Shown here: positions 31,420 to 42,045 of the stretch, piece after piece
Layout of the letters: each line of letters opens with the position of its first letter
Numbering within the stretch: position 1 is the stretch's first letter
DNA from: Macrothele yani
Lineage: Eukaryota; Arthropoda; Arachnida; Araneae; Macrothelidae
DNA length: 64,000 nt
Direction of reading: 5' to 3'
NCBI GenBank assembly: GCA_039090855.1
Contig: CM077023.1
Span: 86,465,127-86,529,126 of the forward strand
Translations under genes and position numbers: made by a program
The notes under the pieces: model-generated
Databases searched by the model: none
Seen by the model: the letters and a program-made list of their open reading frames with translations, nothing else
What the model was told of the DNA's origin: nothing

Positions 31420-32632
31420 CACGGTCGAGTCACATTATTGTGACCACCAGCTAATATCCAGAGTACCCCCGTGTGATGCGCGGACAGCAGCTAGACGGGC
31501 TGGGAGTAACTCAGTAAGGTGTGGAAAGTGTTCACAGGTATGTGGAGCCATGCTGACTGCAGTGCATCTGAGGGCTGCTGGAGGGTGCGTGGTGGAGGAT
31601 CCATAGAGCGAACAATACGATCGAGGTGGTCCCACAGATACTCAATTGAGTTTCTGGGGAATTAGGGGGCCAGGGAAGAACTTTGAAGTCTTCATCGTGC
31701 TTTTCCAACCACTCTCGGACATTTCTAGCTGTGTGACACGTCGCATTGCCTTGCTGGAAGATCCTATCCGCCCCAGCGAAGACAATCAGCATGCATGGGT
31801 GTACGTGGTCTGCAAGGATGGATTCATGGTGAATTCGATCCATTGTTTCTTCCACAGGTATGAGTGGACCCAGAGAATGCCACGAAAACATTCCCCAGAC
31901 CATAACGCTGCCCTTACCAGCTAGTGTTCTGCCAGCAATGGTTGAAGAGTGTTTGTTCTGCGATGTTTCTCGCCTTATACGCCAACGTTCATTCGTTCGA
32001 TGAAGCAGAAAACGTGACTCATCGGAGAAGGCAATCCTTTGCCAATCAGTGGAGGTCCAATTCCGATAATGCCGTGCAAATGTAAACTTTTTCCGCCCAT
32101 GCACCTTCGTTAGCATAGGTGCAGTGACCATCCGTCTGCATCGGAGCCCCATACGCAGCAGGGTTTGCTCAACTGTCGTTTTAGACACACTTCCGGTATC
32201 TCCCTGGTTCATTCGGCCAGTGAGTTGCTCCACTGTAGCGTGTCGATCGGCTCTCACGCACCTTCGCAGCCGACGTTCACCTCTCACATAAATGGCACGC
32301 GGTGCTCCGCAGTTTCCACATCGCATATTCGCAATGGTGCCATTTCTCCAATCACGATACACTTTAACCACAGCAGCACGCGAACAGTTCACAAACTGGG
32401 CTGTTTCAGAAATACTGCCACCCTTGGCCCGAAAGCCGATAATCATCCCTTTTTTGCAATCTAAAAAATCGCTCCTTTGATCCATGACAGCAACGGGTGA
32501 TATGTTTTCAGAATGCCTACAGCACACGTTATATACCCTCCAAGCCAGCACACGACACGTGCCTTCTTTCACTGGCTACGCGCTGTTGACGTCAAAAGTA
32601 GGAGGTGGTCACAATAATGTGACTCGACTGTG
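31420..32632 (-). mobile_element. Tc1-like transposon, DD36E-type spacing (element 9)
   Basis: The terminal inverted repeats are almost identical over about 32 bp: CACGGTCGAGTCACATTATT on the left and CACAGTCGAGTCACATTATT inward from the right, both continuing GTGACCACC. TA flanks at 31418-31419 and 32633-32634. The good repeat identity suggests it is younger than elements 7 and 8. Confidence 0.95.
31435..32485 (-). pseudogene. Nearly full-length Tc1 transposase, frameshifted
   Basis: From the ATG at 32485 (MDQRSDFLDCKKGMIIGFRA) the minus frame is open for over 300 codons. It has a helix-turn-helix (SISETAQFVNCSRAAVVKVY), a second binding part (RRLRRCVRADRHATVEQLTG), FSDESRFLLHRTNERWRI with the first Asp, VMVWGMFSWHSLGPL, then QQGNATCH and LPWPPNSP. 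The second catalytic Asp is Gly. A frameshift just after PPNSP at about 31655 moves the catalytic Glu block (SIEYLWDHLDRIV) into another frame. The original distance would be 36 residues (DD36E). An upstream extension of the frame to 32572 lies partly in the terminal region and is unlikely to be used. Confidence 0.9.
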
Positions 32633-32634
32633 TA

Positions 32635-33743
32635 TTCCCAAAGGAAAGTTGCGTTATGTGATAAGAAAAAGGAAAGAAGGGTACATCCTCTGCATACTTA
32701 GTCCAACTTATAAAAAATTTTAATCAGTGCTTATCGAGGTTTAAAAAGTTGAACGCCTTAATTTCTTCTTCCTTTACATCTGATTATTAGTATTACTTTT
32801 TTCATATTCTGTCGGCTTGCATTGGGGAAACCTGAACCACATCTAGAAATTGTTGCAGCTTGCTGTTAAACAATTTATTTCCACTGAGTTAAACGAAGTG
32901 CGTTAGATTCCTTTTTTAATTTTAGAAAGGAATCCGAGAATGGGAATGAGTTCAAAAAAGCACATTAGAATGGTTTTTTTTTTTAATATTATTTTCTGCG
33001 GAGTATATTCTTTTGATGCTTTCAAAACCTAAGGTACGACTTGCAAAAATATTAGATGGGTGAGTTAAAAAAATCTTACCGGAGAAAAGGAAATTTTCGT
33101 TTTAGCAAACATTACGGCATGCTTCTTTCTAATGTATAGGGAAGGATATCTGAAAGAAAAAGTTCTTTGTAACTGGTGTGCTCATGAGTGCTACCTGCGA
33201 CATGCCTTACCTGGATGTCACTCCTATCACAGCTCTTTTACTTTAATTGAATTCCACGTCTAAACCATGATGCTTTTTTAAACAAATGAAAACCAATTCC
33301 TCAATATATTGAATTTTATTAGTGCGTCCGTCAGTGTTGCTGTCACACGAACAAAAACATTACTTTTATAAGCGTTCAAAGTGCAAAGATTTTTCCGACA
33401 CTTATTTTTATCAAAAAGCCATTACGATGAACTAAGACTGGATAGTACACAAAATCAGTTCACTTACACCAAATCCTCAAAATAACTGGTTTATTCGTTA
33501 GCTAAGTTGCCGTCGTAAATTTCATTACTAATAAAGTCGTACAGCGAATAATAGCACGTTATTAAATGCAGTAAATACTGAGCTTATATCACGTCCTAAC
33601 ATAAGTTCGGTCGCATCTTCTTTTTACACAAGACGTGAGAGAATGAATAAAATAACGATCCCTTACACTTTTCTTTATTGTCCTTGCCGAATCCAAGCTT
33701 GTACAAATAATTAATACAGACATTTTTAACGTGGACCGGGAAC
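32635..33743. other. Intergenic, no gene seen
   Basis: AT-rich single-copy-looking DNA. No repeat or protein match that I can recognise. Confidence 0.5.
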
Positions 33744-33880
33744 ATCAAACAAAGATCTTCGCTCTTTCCACGTTTTTAAGTGAGTCACGGAAAAATTCTC
33801 GGATTCTCCCGGTGGCGGCCACTGAGAATTTTTCCGTGACTCACTTAAAAACGTGGAAAGAGCGAAGATCTTTGTTTGAT
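33744..33880. repeat. Perfect 57-bp inverted repeat
   Basis: The left arm 33744-33800 (starting ATCAAACAAAGATCTTCG) and the right arm 33824-33880 are exact reverse complements over 57 bp, separated by a 23-nt loop that contains CCCGGTGGCGGCC. The lack of any mismatch means it is either very young or an artefact of cloning or assembly. Confidence 0.95.
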
Positions 33881-34987
33881 CTTGTACAAATAGTTGAAGA
33901 AACAAACAGCTAATTCGTTGAATCCTTGAAGAACTATTTACAATTAAATCAAGTAAAAATGTAGTAACGAACTCTTTTGCTTTTAAGATGTTATAGTATG
34001 TTGACAAAGCAGCATTTCTCATGCGATGATCTTTTAACTACGTTTTCCTGACTTGACTGTCTTCCAGGAAGTGCAGAAAAAGCAAACTCTTAGATGGTCT
34101 GACGTTAAAAAAGGATAACGAGATAAATATAAGGAATAATGAAATATTTTAAAAGGCTTTATGAAGCATCTCAGGTTAGAAAAGCTCATAAAAACATTGT
34201 TGACCAAGAAACTGACATTGAAATTTCATTTAGGAATGCAACGTATTTTATCAAAAGAGCATGAGATTCAGTAAATGAGGAGACAATTTAAATTAGGGGA
34301 CATACATCACATAATCAGTCAGACCTTTTTGTTGAATGGTCCTTATATTTATATGAGTATGCGTGACTGTACTAACTGTCAGTTGTATCTTGAAAGGAGA
34401 AACGCTCATGGAAGTTCCTTTTTTTTAGATTTTGGGGTTTCACAAACATCATGAGCAAATTATAGCGTTTTAACGCTTGATAATTATATTTTTAAATGGT
34501 TAACTGATTAGCTAACTACTTGACTAATGCTCTGAGATAGCTTCATGGCATATAAATCACACTTTATAAATAAATAACAAAACGGCCATGTAGAAAGAAT
34601 CAGCTATTGATTTAAGAAATTCCAACTGTTATTCTTCAAGCACATGTACTTCAGAACATCAGGATAATCCACTGCCAAAATAAAATCTCGCTCTCATCAA
34701 CACAGACATCAATCTGATAAAAATGACACTTTTTCGTCTATCACATGAATATCAACAGGTTTTATATCAACGTTTTACAATCTACTCGCAATCTTTCGAA
34801 ATCTCTACCACTCCACTAACTCCACATATTCAGTGTAGTCATTTTATGTTGCCAATTTGTAAAAGCTGTTCAGCAAAGTAATGTGCAGTTTATTAAGAAA
34901 ACGTATTAGCAAGAAGTAATAAATTTACACAAGAATACAGAAGCTCAAAAGGAAGGTTAAGTAGAGGTATACGTCACAAAATCTAAG
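33881..34987. other. Intergenic, no gene seen
   Basis: AT-rich DNA with no recognisable gene. Confidence 0.5.
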
Positions 34988-35130
34988 GGCTAAAAGCAGT
35001 TCCCTGTCCCTAATTTAGGGTCACTTGCTCAAGGGAGAAGAGAGACCCAGCGCCATAAGACAAAGACACCTGCCTCATTGGAAGACTATAGCCCGGGCCC
35101 ATTTCGGACGAGTATTAAAAAAATAGCGCC
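34988..35130 (-). mobile_element. Degenerate SINE family A fragment
   Basis: The minus strand carries the SINE body (complement of GTCCCTAATTTAGGGTCACT and GAGACCCAGCGCC) and a decayed tRNA head. The B box is barely recognisable (complement of CTATAGCCCGGGCCC). Confidence 0.75.
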
Positions 35131-35224
35131 TCATTTGATGTTGTCTAACAGCATGTACTTGTAAAATCATTGAGAAAAACTTCCAAATGAAGACCAGCCG
35201 TAAAGCATATAAAGTGAGGATGGC

Positions 35225-35395
35225 AATGATGATTAAGAACTGAAATCGGTATCCCAAACTGGTTCCAGGGAAGAGCGAGAGCCAGCGCCGTAGGACAAAC
35301 GCACTACTCGTGCCTCATTCGGTACTCGAACCCCGGCCCTGCTCAGACGAATTATCAGACGCCAGCACTTCAGACCACTCGGCCACCGGGGCTTC
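35225..35395 (-). mobile_element. SINE family A fragment
   Basis: The minus strand shows the head (complement of CTCGGCCACCGGGGC at about 35378-35392), the B box (complement of TACTCGAACCCCGG) and part of the body (complement of CTGGTTCCAGGGAAGAG). The 3' end of the SINE is missing. Confidence 0.82.
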
Positions 35396-36275
35396 TATGG
35401 GAGTTGTGACGTATATGATTATTGTTGGATGTTAGCGTCCTTTGCTCGTTTTTTTTTATTTTCATCGAACACCTGCTGCAAATTTGTTTACGTTTGCGAG
35501 TTTCAGTTGCGAGGATGCAGAACAGAACAATCAGCGGTGCGTTGCAAAGAATTATGGGAGCACGACCCTGGACAATGGAGAAAAGAGGAGATGGCGTCGT
35601 CGCTTCGATGTGTGTGTGAATACGCTGTGTTGTTGTTCTTGCAAAAACTGCTCTAAAAGAGTACATGTTTATGATGACCTAAAAGCACTATCGCTGGAAT
35701 AAGCTGTGTGTTGCGTGAACTCCTAAAAGGAATATTAATCATGGTAAGACTGTTTAAAACAGAGGAAATAACCTTAAAGCACGGTGTCATTATTGTTTAA
35801 TAAATCATTCATTCTATATTTATTATATATCCGTGAACCATCATTAGCGTTTTAGTTGTGTGTTTAGTCAAGAATAAATAACGAAAAACTTGAATCAGGA
35901 GTCTGTCGATTATGAACATAGCAAATCATTTCTTAGTTTTTAACTTACACCATCAATTATTTTACCTTTGCGTTTTCGTTCCCCTCTTTTATGTAAATTT
36001 TGTTTGTCTCTCGTTTACACTTCTGCTCCTAATATCATATCAGAACTCCCAAAAGTTTCTCACTATGTGGCAACAAGTGACAGCAGGTCAACAGGTAAAA
36101 AAAAAAAAAGGATTCAGCTCTGTATGGAGAGAGTGACGAGTAATGTTTGAAATCGCCTTAAAGTAGAAAAAAAATCATTTAAATTTAAGAAAAAACGTTT
36201 CCTTTTTTAATATTGTGTTAATGAGAATGTGTAAAGTTCGTTCAATAAATACACGAAAAAAAACAAAATATTAAA

Positions 36276-36329
<54 letters not shown>

Positions 36330-36631
36330 GTCTTCTAAAAATCTTCTCCATTGTTCATTTTGAATTTTCTCCTTAAACTTACAGAGGGTGTAAACCCTAT
36401 ACTGCAAAAAAAGAAATATCCCTTTTCTATTCCAGTCCTTCTATTCGTTGTAAATGAAAGCAGAAGTGCAATTGAGCCTGCATATTTTCTTGGATACATT
36501 GCAGTGAAGTATTTGAAAGTTTTACGAAAAATCTTTAAAAAAGTTTTAAAACTGTCAACACAAAAATGACTCCACTTCTCTCTGAGAACATAAACATTTC
36601 TTATTTTTTTTATTATTATTATTGTTATTAT
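35396..36631. other. Intergenic, no convincing gene; includes (CT)n at 36282-36323
   Basis: The block 35420-35700 is open in all three plus frames for 60-90 codons and is less AT-rich than its surroundings. Yet no peptide there shows a motif, and no splice signals bracket it. A (CT)n microsatellite lies at about 36282-36323 and A-runs near 36099-36110. Confidence 0.45.
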
Positions 36632-36835
36632 GGTGTTTGACGACCACCGTGAACAACTCTAAGGGACATAAGCATCCCCCGTCTCTAATTTTGAGCCACC
36701 TGTTCAAAGCAAAGGGGAGAACTAAGGTCGTGAGGCCAGCTCACCACCCATGCCTCATCCGGGACTTGAACACGGGCCCCCATTCGGACGACTTTTCGAA
36801 GTCCTCTGCGTCACGACTGCGGCGTAAGCATTTTC
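36632..36835 (-). mobile_element. Degenerate SINE family A
   Basis: The minus strand has the 3' body (complement of GTTTGACGACCACCGTGAAC), the middle and a weak head ending near 36830 (complement of CTGCGTCACGACTGCGGCG). It is an old, diverged copy. Confidence 0.8.
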
Positions 36836-36944
36836 CTTTGTGGCATTCCAAAATCATTAAAAAGATATATCTGTGACTTCATTCGCTTAAGAACTCATGC
36901 AATCTGCGTCATACATGGCTTTCATAAAAAAAAAAAAAATCCGT

Positions 36945-37148
36945 TTTGGGGGCTTTAATGACCACCGTGAGCAATTCAATGAGCTATAAGCAGTCGCCTG
37001 TCACTGATTTAGGTCAACTGGCTCCTGGGAAGGGAGAGAGCCAGGCCTTAAGACAAACACAAGATCCGACCTCACGGGATTCGAACTCAGAGCCACTTTG
37101 ACAAACAGTCATAAGCCAGCGCTTAGACTGCTGCGTCACCGGAGCTGT
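36945..37148 (-). mobile_element. SINE family A
   Basis: The minus strand is complete from the 3' end (complement of TTTAATGACCACCGTGAGCA) to the head (complement of ACTGCTGCGTCACCGGAGCT), with a B box near 37075 (complement of GGGATTCGAAC). An A-run precedes the 3' end, as expected for a tail. Confidence 0.88.
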
Positions 37149-37377
37149 CATAAGAAATATCGTGGACGAAGATTTATAATTTTTGGTAACGATAGAAAAG
37201 TTGTGTCAGTATAATTTGAATTTGTTCTTTAATATAGCATTTTTTTTGCTGTATATGAATAAGCAAAAACAGACTTATAAAGAGGACGTCCTTTCCCCCA
37301 TTTCTAATGTATAATTGCATGAAAGCGCCGTAATTTGTTCAAAATAAAAAAAATCATTTTGGGTAAGAATTTTTTTT
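37149..37377. other. Spacer between SINEs
   Basis: Unique AT-rich spacer with no gene. Confidence 0.5.
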
Positions 37378-37592
37378 TTTTTTTATTGGAGGTTTAACGA
37401 CCACCGTGAGCAACTCAATGGGCTATAAGCAGTCAACCGTCCCTAATTTAAGGTCACTGGTTCCAGGGAAGGGAGAGAGCCAGTGCCGTAAAACAAACAC
37501 AACATCCATGCCTCACCGGGATTCGAACGCGGACCTCTTTCGGACGAATGATCACAGGCCATCTCGTAGACCACTGCGCCACCGCTGCCAAG
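37378..37592 (-). mobile_element. SINE family A
   Basis: Nearly intact minus-strand copy: T-run tail at 37371-37384, complement of GTTTAACGACCACCGTGAGC, body, B box complement GGGATTCGAAC near 37518 and A box complement CACTGCGCCACCG near 37570. Confidence 0.92.
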
Positions 37593-37693
37593 TAAGAAAA
37601 CTAGCTAGTCAGATAAGAAAATGTGCTATCGTTTGTGACGTGCCTGCCCGCAGGACGCACACGATATAAAGGCAGATAGCAGCGAAAACGAAC

Positions 37694-37745
37694 GTCCGCG
37701 TAGCTCAATTGGTAGAGCGACTTAGGTTCGAGCCCCGGCGTGGAC
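37694..37745 (+). pseudogene. tRNA pseudogene lacking the anticodon arm
   Basis: The sequence has a 7-bp acceptor stem (GTCCGCG pairing with CGTGGAC through one G-T), a good D arm (TAGCTCAATTGGTAGAGC) and a T-arm-like GGTTCGAGCCCCGG. Only six nucleotides (GACTTA) connect the D arm to the T arm, so the anticodon and variable arms are gone. It cannot serve as a normal tRNA. It is probably a deletion product or the remnant of a tRNA-derived repeat. Confidence 0.65.
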
Positions 37746-37873
37746 AAAAGTGACGGAGAAATTTGCTTCGTTATACGTTCCTAATATTCTGAGAGTGGAA
37801 AGTACGAGCATATGAGAATCATGGACAAAAAGCATTCAATATGTGAGTGGAAGTGTGCGAGTCATGAAACCAT

Positions 37874-38092
37874 AGGCCGCACCGGTGGCGCAGTGGTCTA
37901 AGCGATGGCTACTGATCATTCGTCCAAAAGGGGTCCGGGTTCGAATCCCGGTGAGGCATGGATGTTGTGTTTTTGTCTTACGCCACTGGTTCTCTCTCTT
38001 CCCTCGAACCAGTGGCAATAAAGTAGGGACTGGCGACTGCTTATAGCCCATTGAGTTGCTCACGGTGGTCGTTAAACCTCCAATCAAAAAAA
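37874..38092 (+). mobile_element. SINE family A
   Basis: Complete plus-strand copy: GCACCGGTGGCGCAGTGG head, B box GGTTCGAATCCCGG near 37938, body and CACGGTGGTCGTTAAACCTC before an A-run tail ending at 38095. Confidence 0.92.
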
Positions 38093-38095
38093 AAA

Positions 38096-39039
38096 CGTAG
38101 GGAAGAAGTGCTTAACGCTGGAATCATCTTGAAAGATTTTTCGCATTGTATGTGGCCGTCCGTTGAGATTTTTAAAGTGCAATTTAGCATTCGAAAACTA
38201 ATTGTTAAACAAAAATCATTGTATGATTCAAACGATAAAAAGTGTATATGGGTCAAACAGATCTTGTTTCTCGTTTAGACACATTTCAAAACGTTATCAG
38301 GCTTTTATGTCAATGTTAAATTAAAGGCAGGTTGTGATTGTAAAGAACGCAATACTCGTGTAGGGATGACTACATGTCAGATAAGACAGTATATTAGTTC
38401 TATAACAAAATGACATCTTACAGGCACGGCTAAGATATTGAATTTTTTCCTTACACACTACATACAACGTTTAGGTCAGTGTCCAAATAATCGGAAATCG
38501 GTTGCATGAGGTTTCGTTGCTTAGCCTCCGGCTGCGTAATCGTGCACCTTTGATACGAACGAATCGTGCAACCAATATGCTATGAATTCATGACCACTGA
38601 AATTATATAATAACTTTAGAGACAAGTGCTGTTCCTCCCGTTCTGACTTGCTTTCAAATAATCGAACCTTCCCAGTCTGCAGAAAGACCTGATATTATCA
38701 TCTATTGATAAGGAATACGTTCAGTCTTGGTTTGAGGAGAGATCTCTCTGGGAAGGAGATCATTCTGCTTTGGTACATGTCGTTATTACTAGCAGACGGA
38801 TTTCATTATCAGAGTACGTCTGTATGCAATTGTCGTTAAGCCTGATTTTCTCTACAAAAGCACGCCAGCGCTTCGGATAGTAGTTTTCATACAAAATACC
38901 TTTGAACACGAAGACATCAAGATTTTATCCTAGGCATTGCAGTTCCCAGAGCATAAACCCATAAAGCATGCATGGGTAGTGATTCAGAAATGCCTTCAGC
39001 ACATTTTTTTTAACCACCTGTTAATTGGTCAGGAAATTA
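38096..39039. other. Intergenic, no gene seen
   Basis: The block 38460-38600 is richer in GC and complex in composition but shows no open frame of note and no repeat structure. The remainder is AT-rich. No gene is supported. Confidence 0.45.
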
Positions 39040-39095
39040 GATCATCATCATCAACCATTCTCAGTCTACCAACAAATGATGGTAACCCCAAATCT

Positions 39096-39322
39096 GGCCG
39101 CCCCGGTGGCGCAGTGGTCTAAGCGATGGCCTCTGATCATTCGTCCGAACGGGGTCCGGGTTCGAATCCCGGTGAGGCATGGATGTTGTGTTTGTCTTAC
39201 GGCACTGGCTCTCTCCCTTCCCTGGAACCAGTGACCCTAAATTAGGGACGGGCGACTGCTTATAGCCCATTGAGTTGCTCACGGCGGTCGTTAAACCTTC
39301 AATAAAAAAAAACAAAAAAAAA
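39096..39322 (+). mobile_element. SINE family A inserted in the LINE
   Basis: Intact plus-strand copy with A box, B box (GGTTCGAATCCCGG near 39160), body and A-rich tail. The 9-bp target-site duplication CCCAAATCT lies at 39087-39095 and 39323-39331, and the LINE continues on both sides. Confidence 0.95.
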
Positions 39323-39589
39323 CCCAAATCTCTTTCACAACACCCTGTCCGGAGCAATTCTCATGCCATTCCGGCTGGCTTTCGAATTTCATCAACCCAT
39401 TTGCTACCTGGTCTTCTTTTGGGTCATTTCCTATCTCCAGTCCTGCATTTTACAATCATTTGCAAAAGTTTAAGACCACCTGTCAATTTATTGAAAATTA
39501 AGTTTTTCAAAGACACAACTAATTACTAGTCAGAGATATTTGAGAAAATGACACCACAGATGAATACTTACATTCTTTAGAACACAAAA

Positions 39590-40591
39590 AGATTGAAATC
39601 AGTACTTTGTGTGGCCACCTTTGTTTTTCATAAACGACAGGATACGATGTGGCATACTCTCAATAAGGGATTTGCAATATTCACTTGAAATGTCTTTGCA
39701 CCACACGTACTTTACCGCATCAATCTGCTTGGGAATTTGATGGCTGTTTTTCTACTACCTTGTCTTTTAAAATGGTTCACAAATTTTCGATGGGTTAAGG
39801 TCGGGACAATGATTTCCTCTGCAGGTATTCCTTTACTGTCTTTGATCTGTGGCATGGAGCACCATCATGCGTAAAGATTGTGCATCTGTTTACTTGCATA
39901 TGAGTTCACAGCTTCTCACGTAATATTTATACATAAAAAGGACCAGTCATGGTAGTGCCTGTCGGCAAAAAAGATAATGAAGCAGTACCGGATGTTGACA
40001 TAGCACCCCATATCATCTGACTAGGCGGATTTCTCACGATGCTAAGGTGTATTTTTCATTAAACCTTTCGCCTTTTGGTCGTGGAATATGTGCTTCGCGT
40101 GATTCAAATTGACGCACAGTTGATTCATCGGAAAAAGAACTTGGCTCCAATTTTCAGCATTCCACAATTGATGACGCTTCGCAAACTGGAGTCTCGTCTT
40201 TTCCATGACAGAGGTTAGTCCAGGTTTATGTACATACAGGTTTATAAGACTTTAATCCAAAATATTTGCTAAGACGTCGGAAATCAGTGCTGATACTAAT
40301 ATCAGACCCTTTTGAGTGCAAAAAGGCCTTGATTTTTTTACAAGAACTCCTCGGATGACGCATAACTATTCTCCTTATGGTATTGTCATAACGTGGGATT
40401 GTTTTCCTTGGACGTCCACTTCTCTTTCGGTGGCTAAATTCGCCTGTATCTCGACATTTCATGATCGTATTGTGAATACTAGTCTTTATCACATTCACCT
40501 TTCTGCTTATGTTACGTTCGGAGTATCCTTCATGATATAAAGTCACTATTTGTGCCCTCTGAGTAACACTTAATGACGCTTTTTTTGCCAA
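39590..40591 (-). pseudogene. Broken Tc1-like transposase of element 10
   Basis: The N-terminal half (40226-40591) is open and reads LAKKASLSVTQRAQIVTLYH, ERNISRKVNVIKTSIHNTI and KRSGRPRKTI, a helix-turn-helix plus GRPR-type AT-hook and the second DNA-binding part (RIVMRHPRSSCKKIKAFL). The expected start Met is Leu (ATG to TTG). Downstream, the catalytic half at about 39590-40220 is scattered over frames with several stops. The first Asp block is recognisable near 40125 (complement of GATTCATCGGAAAAAGAACT). It is a subfamily distinct from elements 1-9. Confidence 0.85.
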
Positions 40592-40732
40592 TTTTTCGCT
40601 ATGTAGAAAATACATACACAACCTCTCAGCATGAAAACCAGAAGCAAACTGAAGCTCACATGCTTCCCCCAATTCTATCAACAGCTGCCGCTATAGAATG
40701 ATGCAACACCTACAGGAAGTTGAGTAATACAG

Positions 40733-40782
40733 ATGTTGGTATTAGATTTCTGACGCAATCGGCAGAAATCTAATACCAACAT
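40733..40782. repeat. Perfect inverted repeat, 20-bp arms
   Basis: The left arm ATGTTGGTATTAGATTTCTG (40733-40752) and its exact complement (40763-40782) enclose a 10-nt loop. It lies just inside the terminal repeat of transposon 10, so it could be part of that element. Confidence 0.9.
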
Positions 40783-41061
40783 GTGGTCTTAAACTTTTAG
40801 AAATGATTGCAGTTTTCCAACTGTGGTAAATTCTTCTAACAGTATATCCAGCTCATTGCCACTGGAGGGTTTTTACTTTGATTATGATGTCATCAACTCT
40901 TGTCATCCTTCTGATCCATCACTTTGTTTTCCTATCTTGGTTACACCGTATCTATCCATGCTTCTTTCAGTTGTCCTCAACCTCTATGTTTTTAATATGT
41001 CTTTAATGGTAAGTTTTATGTCTCTGAACCATAAGTAAGAACTGGCAGGATGCATTGATTA

Positions 41062-41500
41062 AGGTGTACGTCTAGTGATTTTACTCCCTATAATACCAAT
41101 GCAAAAAATTTTGACCTTATTTTTTCAGCGAAGGAAAATTTCCCATACATCAAAATTGGCCCAGTGATAAAAAAACATCCTAACTTAGGTTGTACAATCG
41201 GTGCTTTTTGCAAAACTTTCCTGAACTATACAAAAATCAATGACTTTACTTCGATGTAGTGGTAAGGATGAGTGGCGCCACCTGTGAGCAGGTATCATAA
41301 CTACGTCGAAGTAAAGTTATTAATTTTTAATATAGTTCAGGAAGTTTTTTTGCAAAAAACACCGATTGTACAATCTAAGTTAGGTTGTTTTTTATCAGTG
41401 GGCCAATTTTGATATATGAGAAATCTTCTTTCGCTGAGGAAAATAAGGTCGATTTTTTTGCATTGGAAATATAGGGAGCAAAATCACTAGACATCCACCT
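41062..41500. mobile_element. Foldback MITE inserted in the LINE
   Basis: Arms of about 195 bp, starting AGGTGTACGTCTAGTGATTT on the left and AGGTGGATGTCTAGTGATTT inward from the right, are complementary along nearly their whole length. The loop is about 40 nt (around GAGTGGCGCCACCTGTGAGC). LINE sequence continues on both sides (GCATTGATTA before, AAAACACTTTTC after), with a possible short TAA-type duplication. It has no protein frame. Confidence 0.85.
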
Positions 41501-41816
41501 AAAACACTTTTCTTTTAATACAAAATGTGGTAAAATTGTTCTTGAAAATTGTACTGTTCATTCCAAATGATCTCCAGCTAAGTTTTTATACACCTTCTCG
41601 CTTCTTCTTTCATGTGGCCCTTGCTTGATATCTGTTGTCCACGGAAAATGTAGGCGTCCGTTACTTCAGATCTAAAAGAATTGTTTCCTGTGAGATCATC
41701 CTTGATCCAACTCCTTTGCTTTTGATCTTTGAGCAAGCTCTGCCACTCTGAGGGAGTTCTTGCAAAAATGACTATGTTGTTAACAAAACAAAGATGGATT
41801 AAATAATCCCCATTAA

Positions 41817-42045
41817 GCTGCCCCGGTGGCGTAGTGGTGTTAGCACTGGCTTCTGACCACTTGTTCGAGATGGGTCCAGGTTCGAATCCCGTGAGGCATG
41901 AGCTTTGTTTTTGTCTTACAGCACTGGCTCTCTCTCCCTTCCCTAGAACAAACGGCCCTAAATTAAGGACGGTCGACTGTTTATAGCCCATCGAGTTGCT
42001 CGCGGTGGTCGTTAAACCCACATAAAAAAAAAAAAAAAAAAAAGT
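41817..42045 (+). mobile_element. SINE family A inserted in the LINE
   Basis: Plus-strand copy with a slightly decayed head (CCCCGGTGGCGTAGTGGTGT) and B box GGTTCGAATCCC, then body and an A-run tail. The short target-site duplication is CATTAA (41811-41816 and 42046-42051). Confidence 0.92.

Larger units (their letters stand above)
39453..40809 (-). mobile_element. Tc1-like transposon inserted in the LINE (element 10)
   Basis: Inverted repeats are CAATCATTTGCAAAAGTTTA on the left and CAATCATTTCTAAAAGTTTA inward from the right, both continuing AGACCAC. TA flanks on the left (39451-39452). The right flank is CA, one change from TA. The LINE resumes immediately outside both ends. Near the right end a perfect 20-bp-arm hairpin lies at 40733-40782. 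Confidence 0.92.

Noticed and set aside
32635..39039. Short open frames suggesting small host genes (for example 35422-35702)
   Set aside because: Several frames overlap in the same direction, none has a motif, splice support or initiation context, and their lengths are expected by chance.
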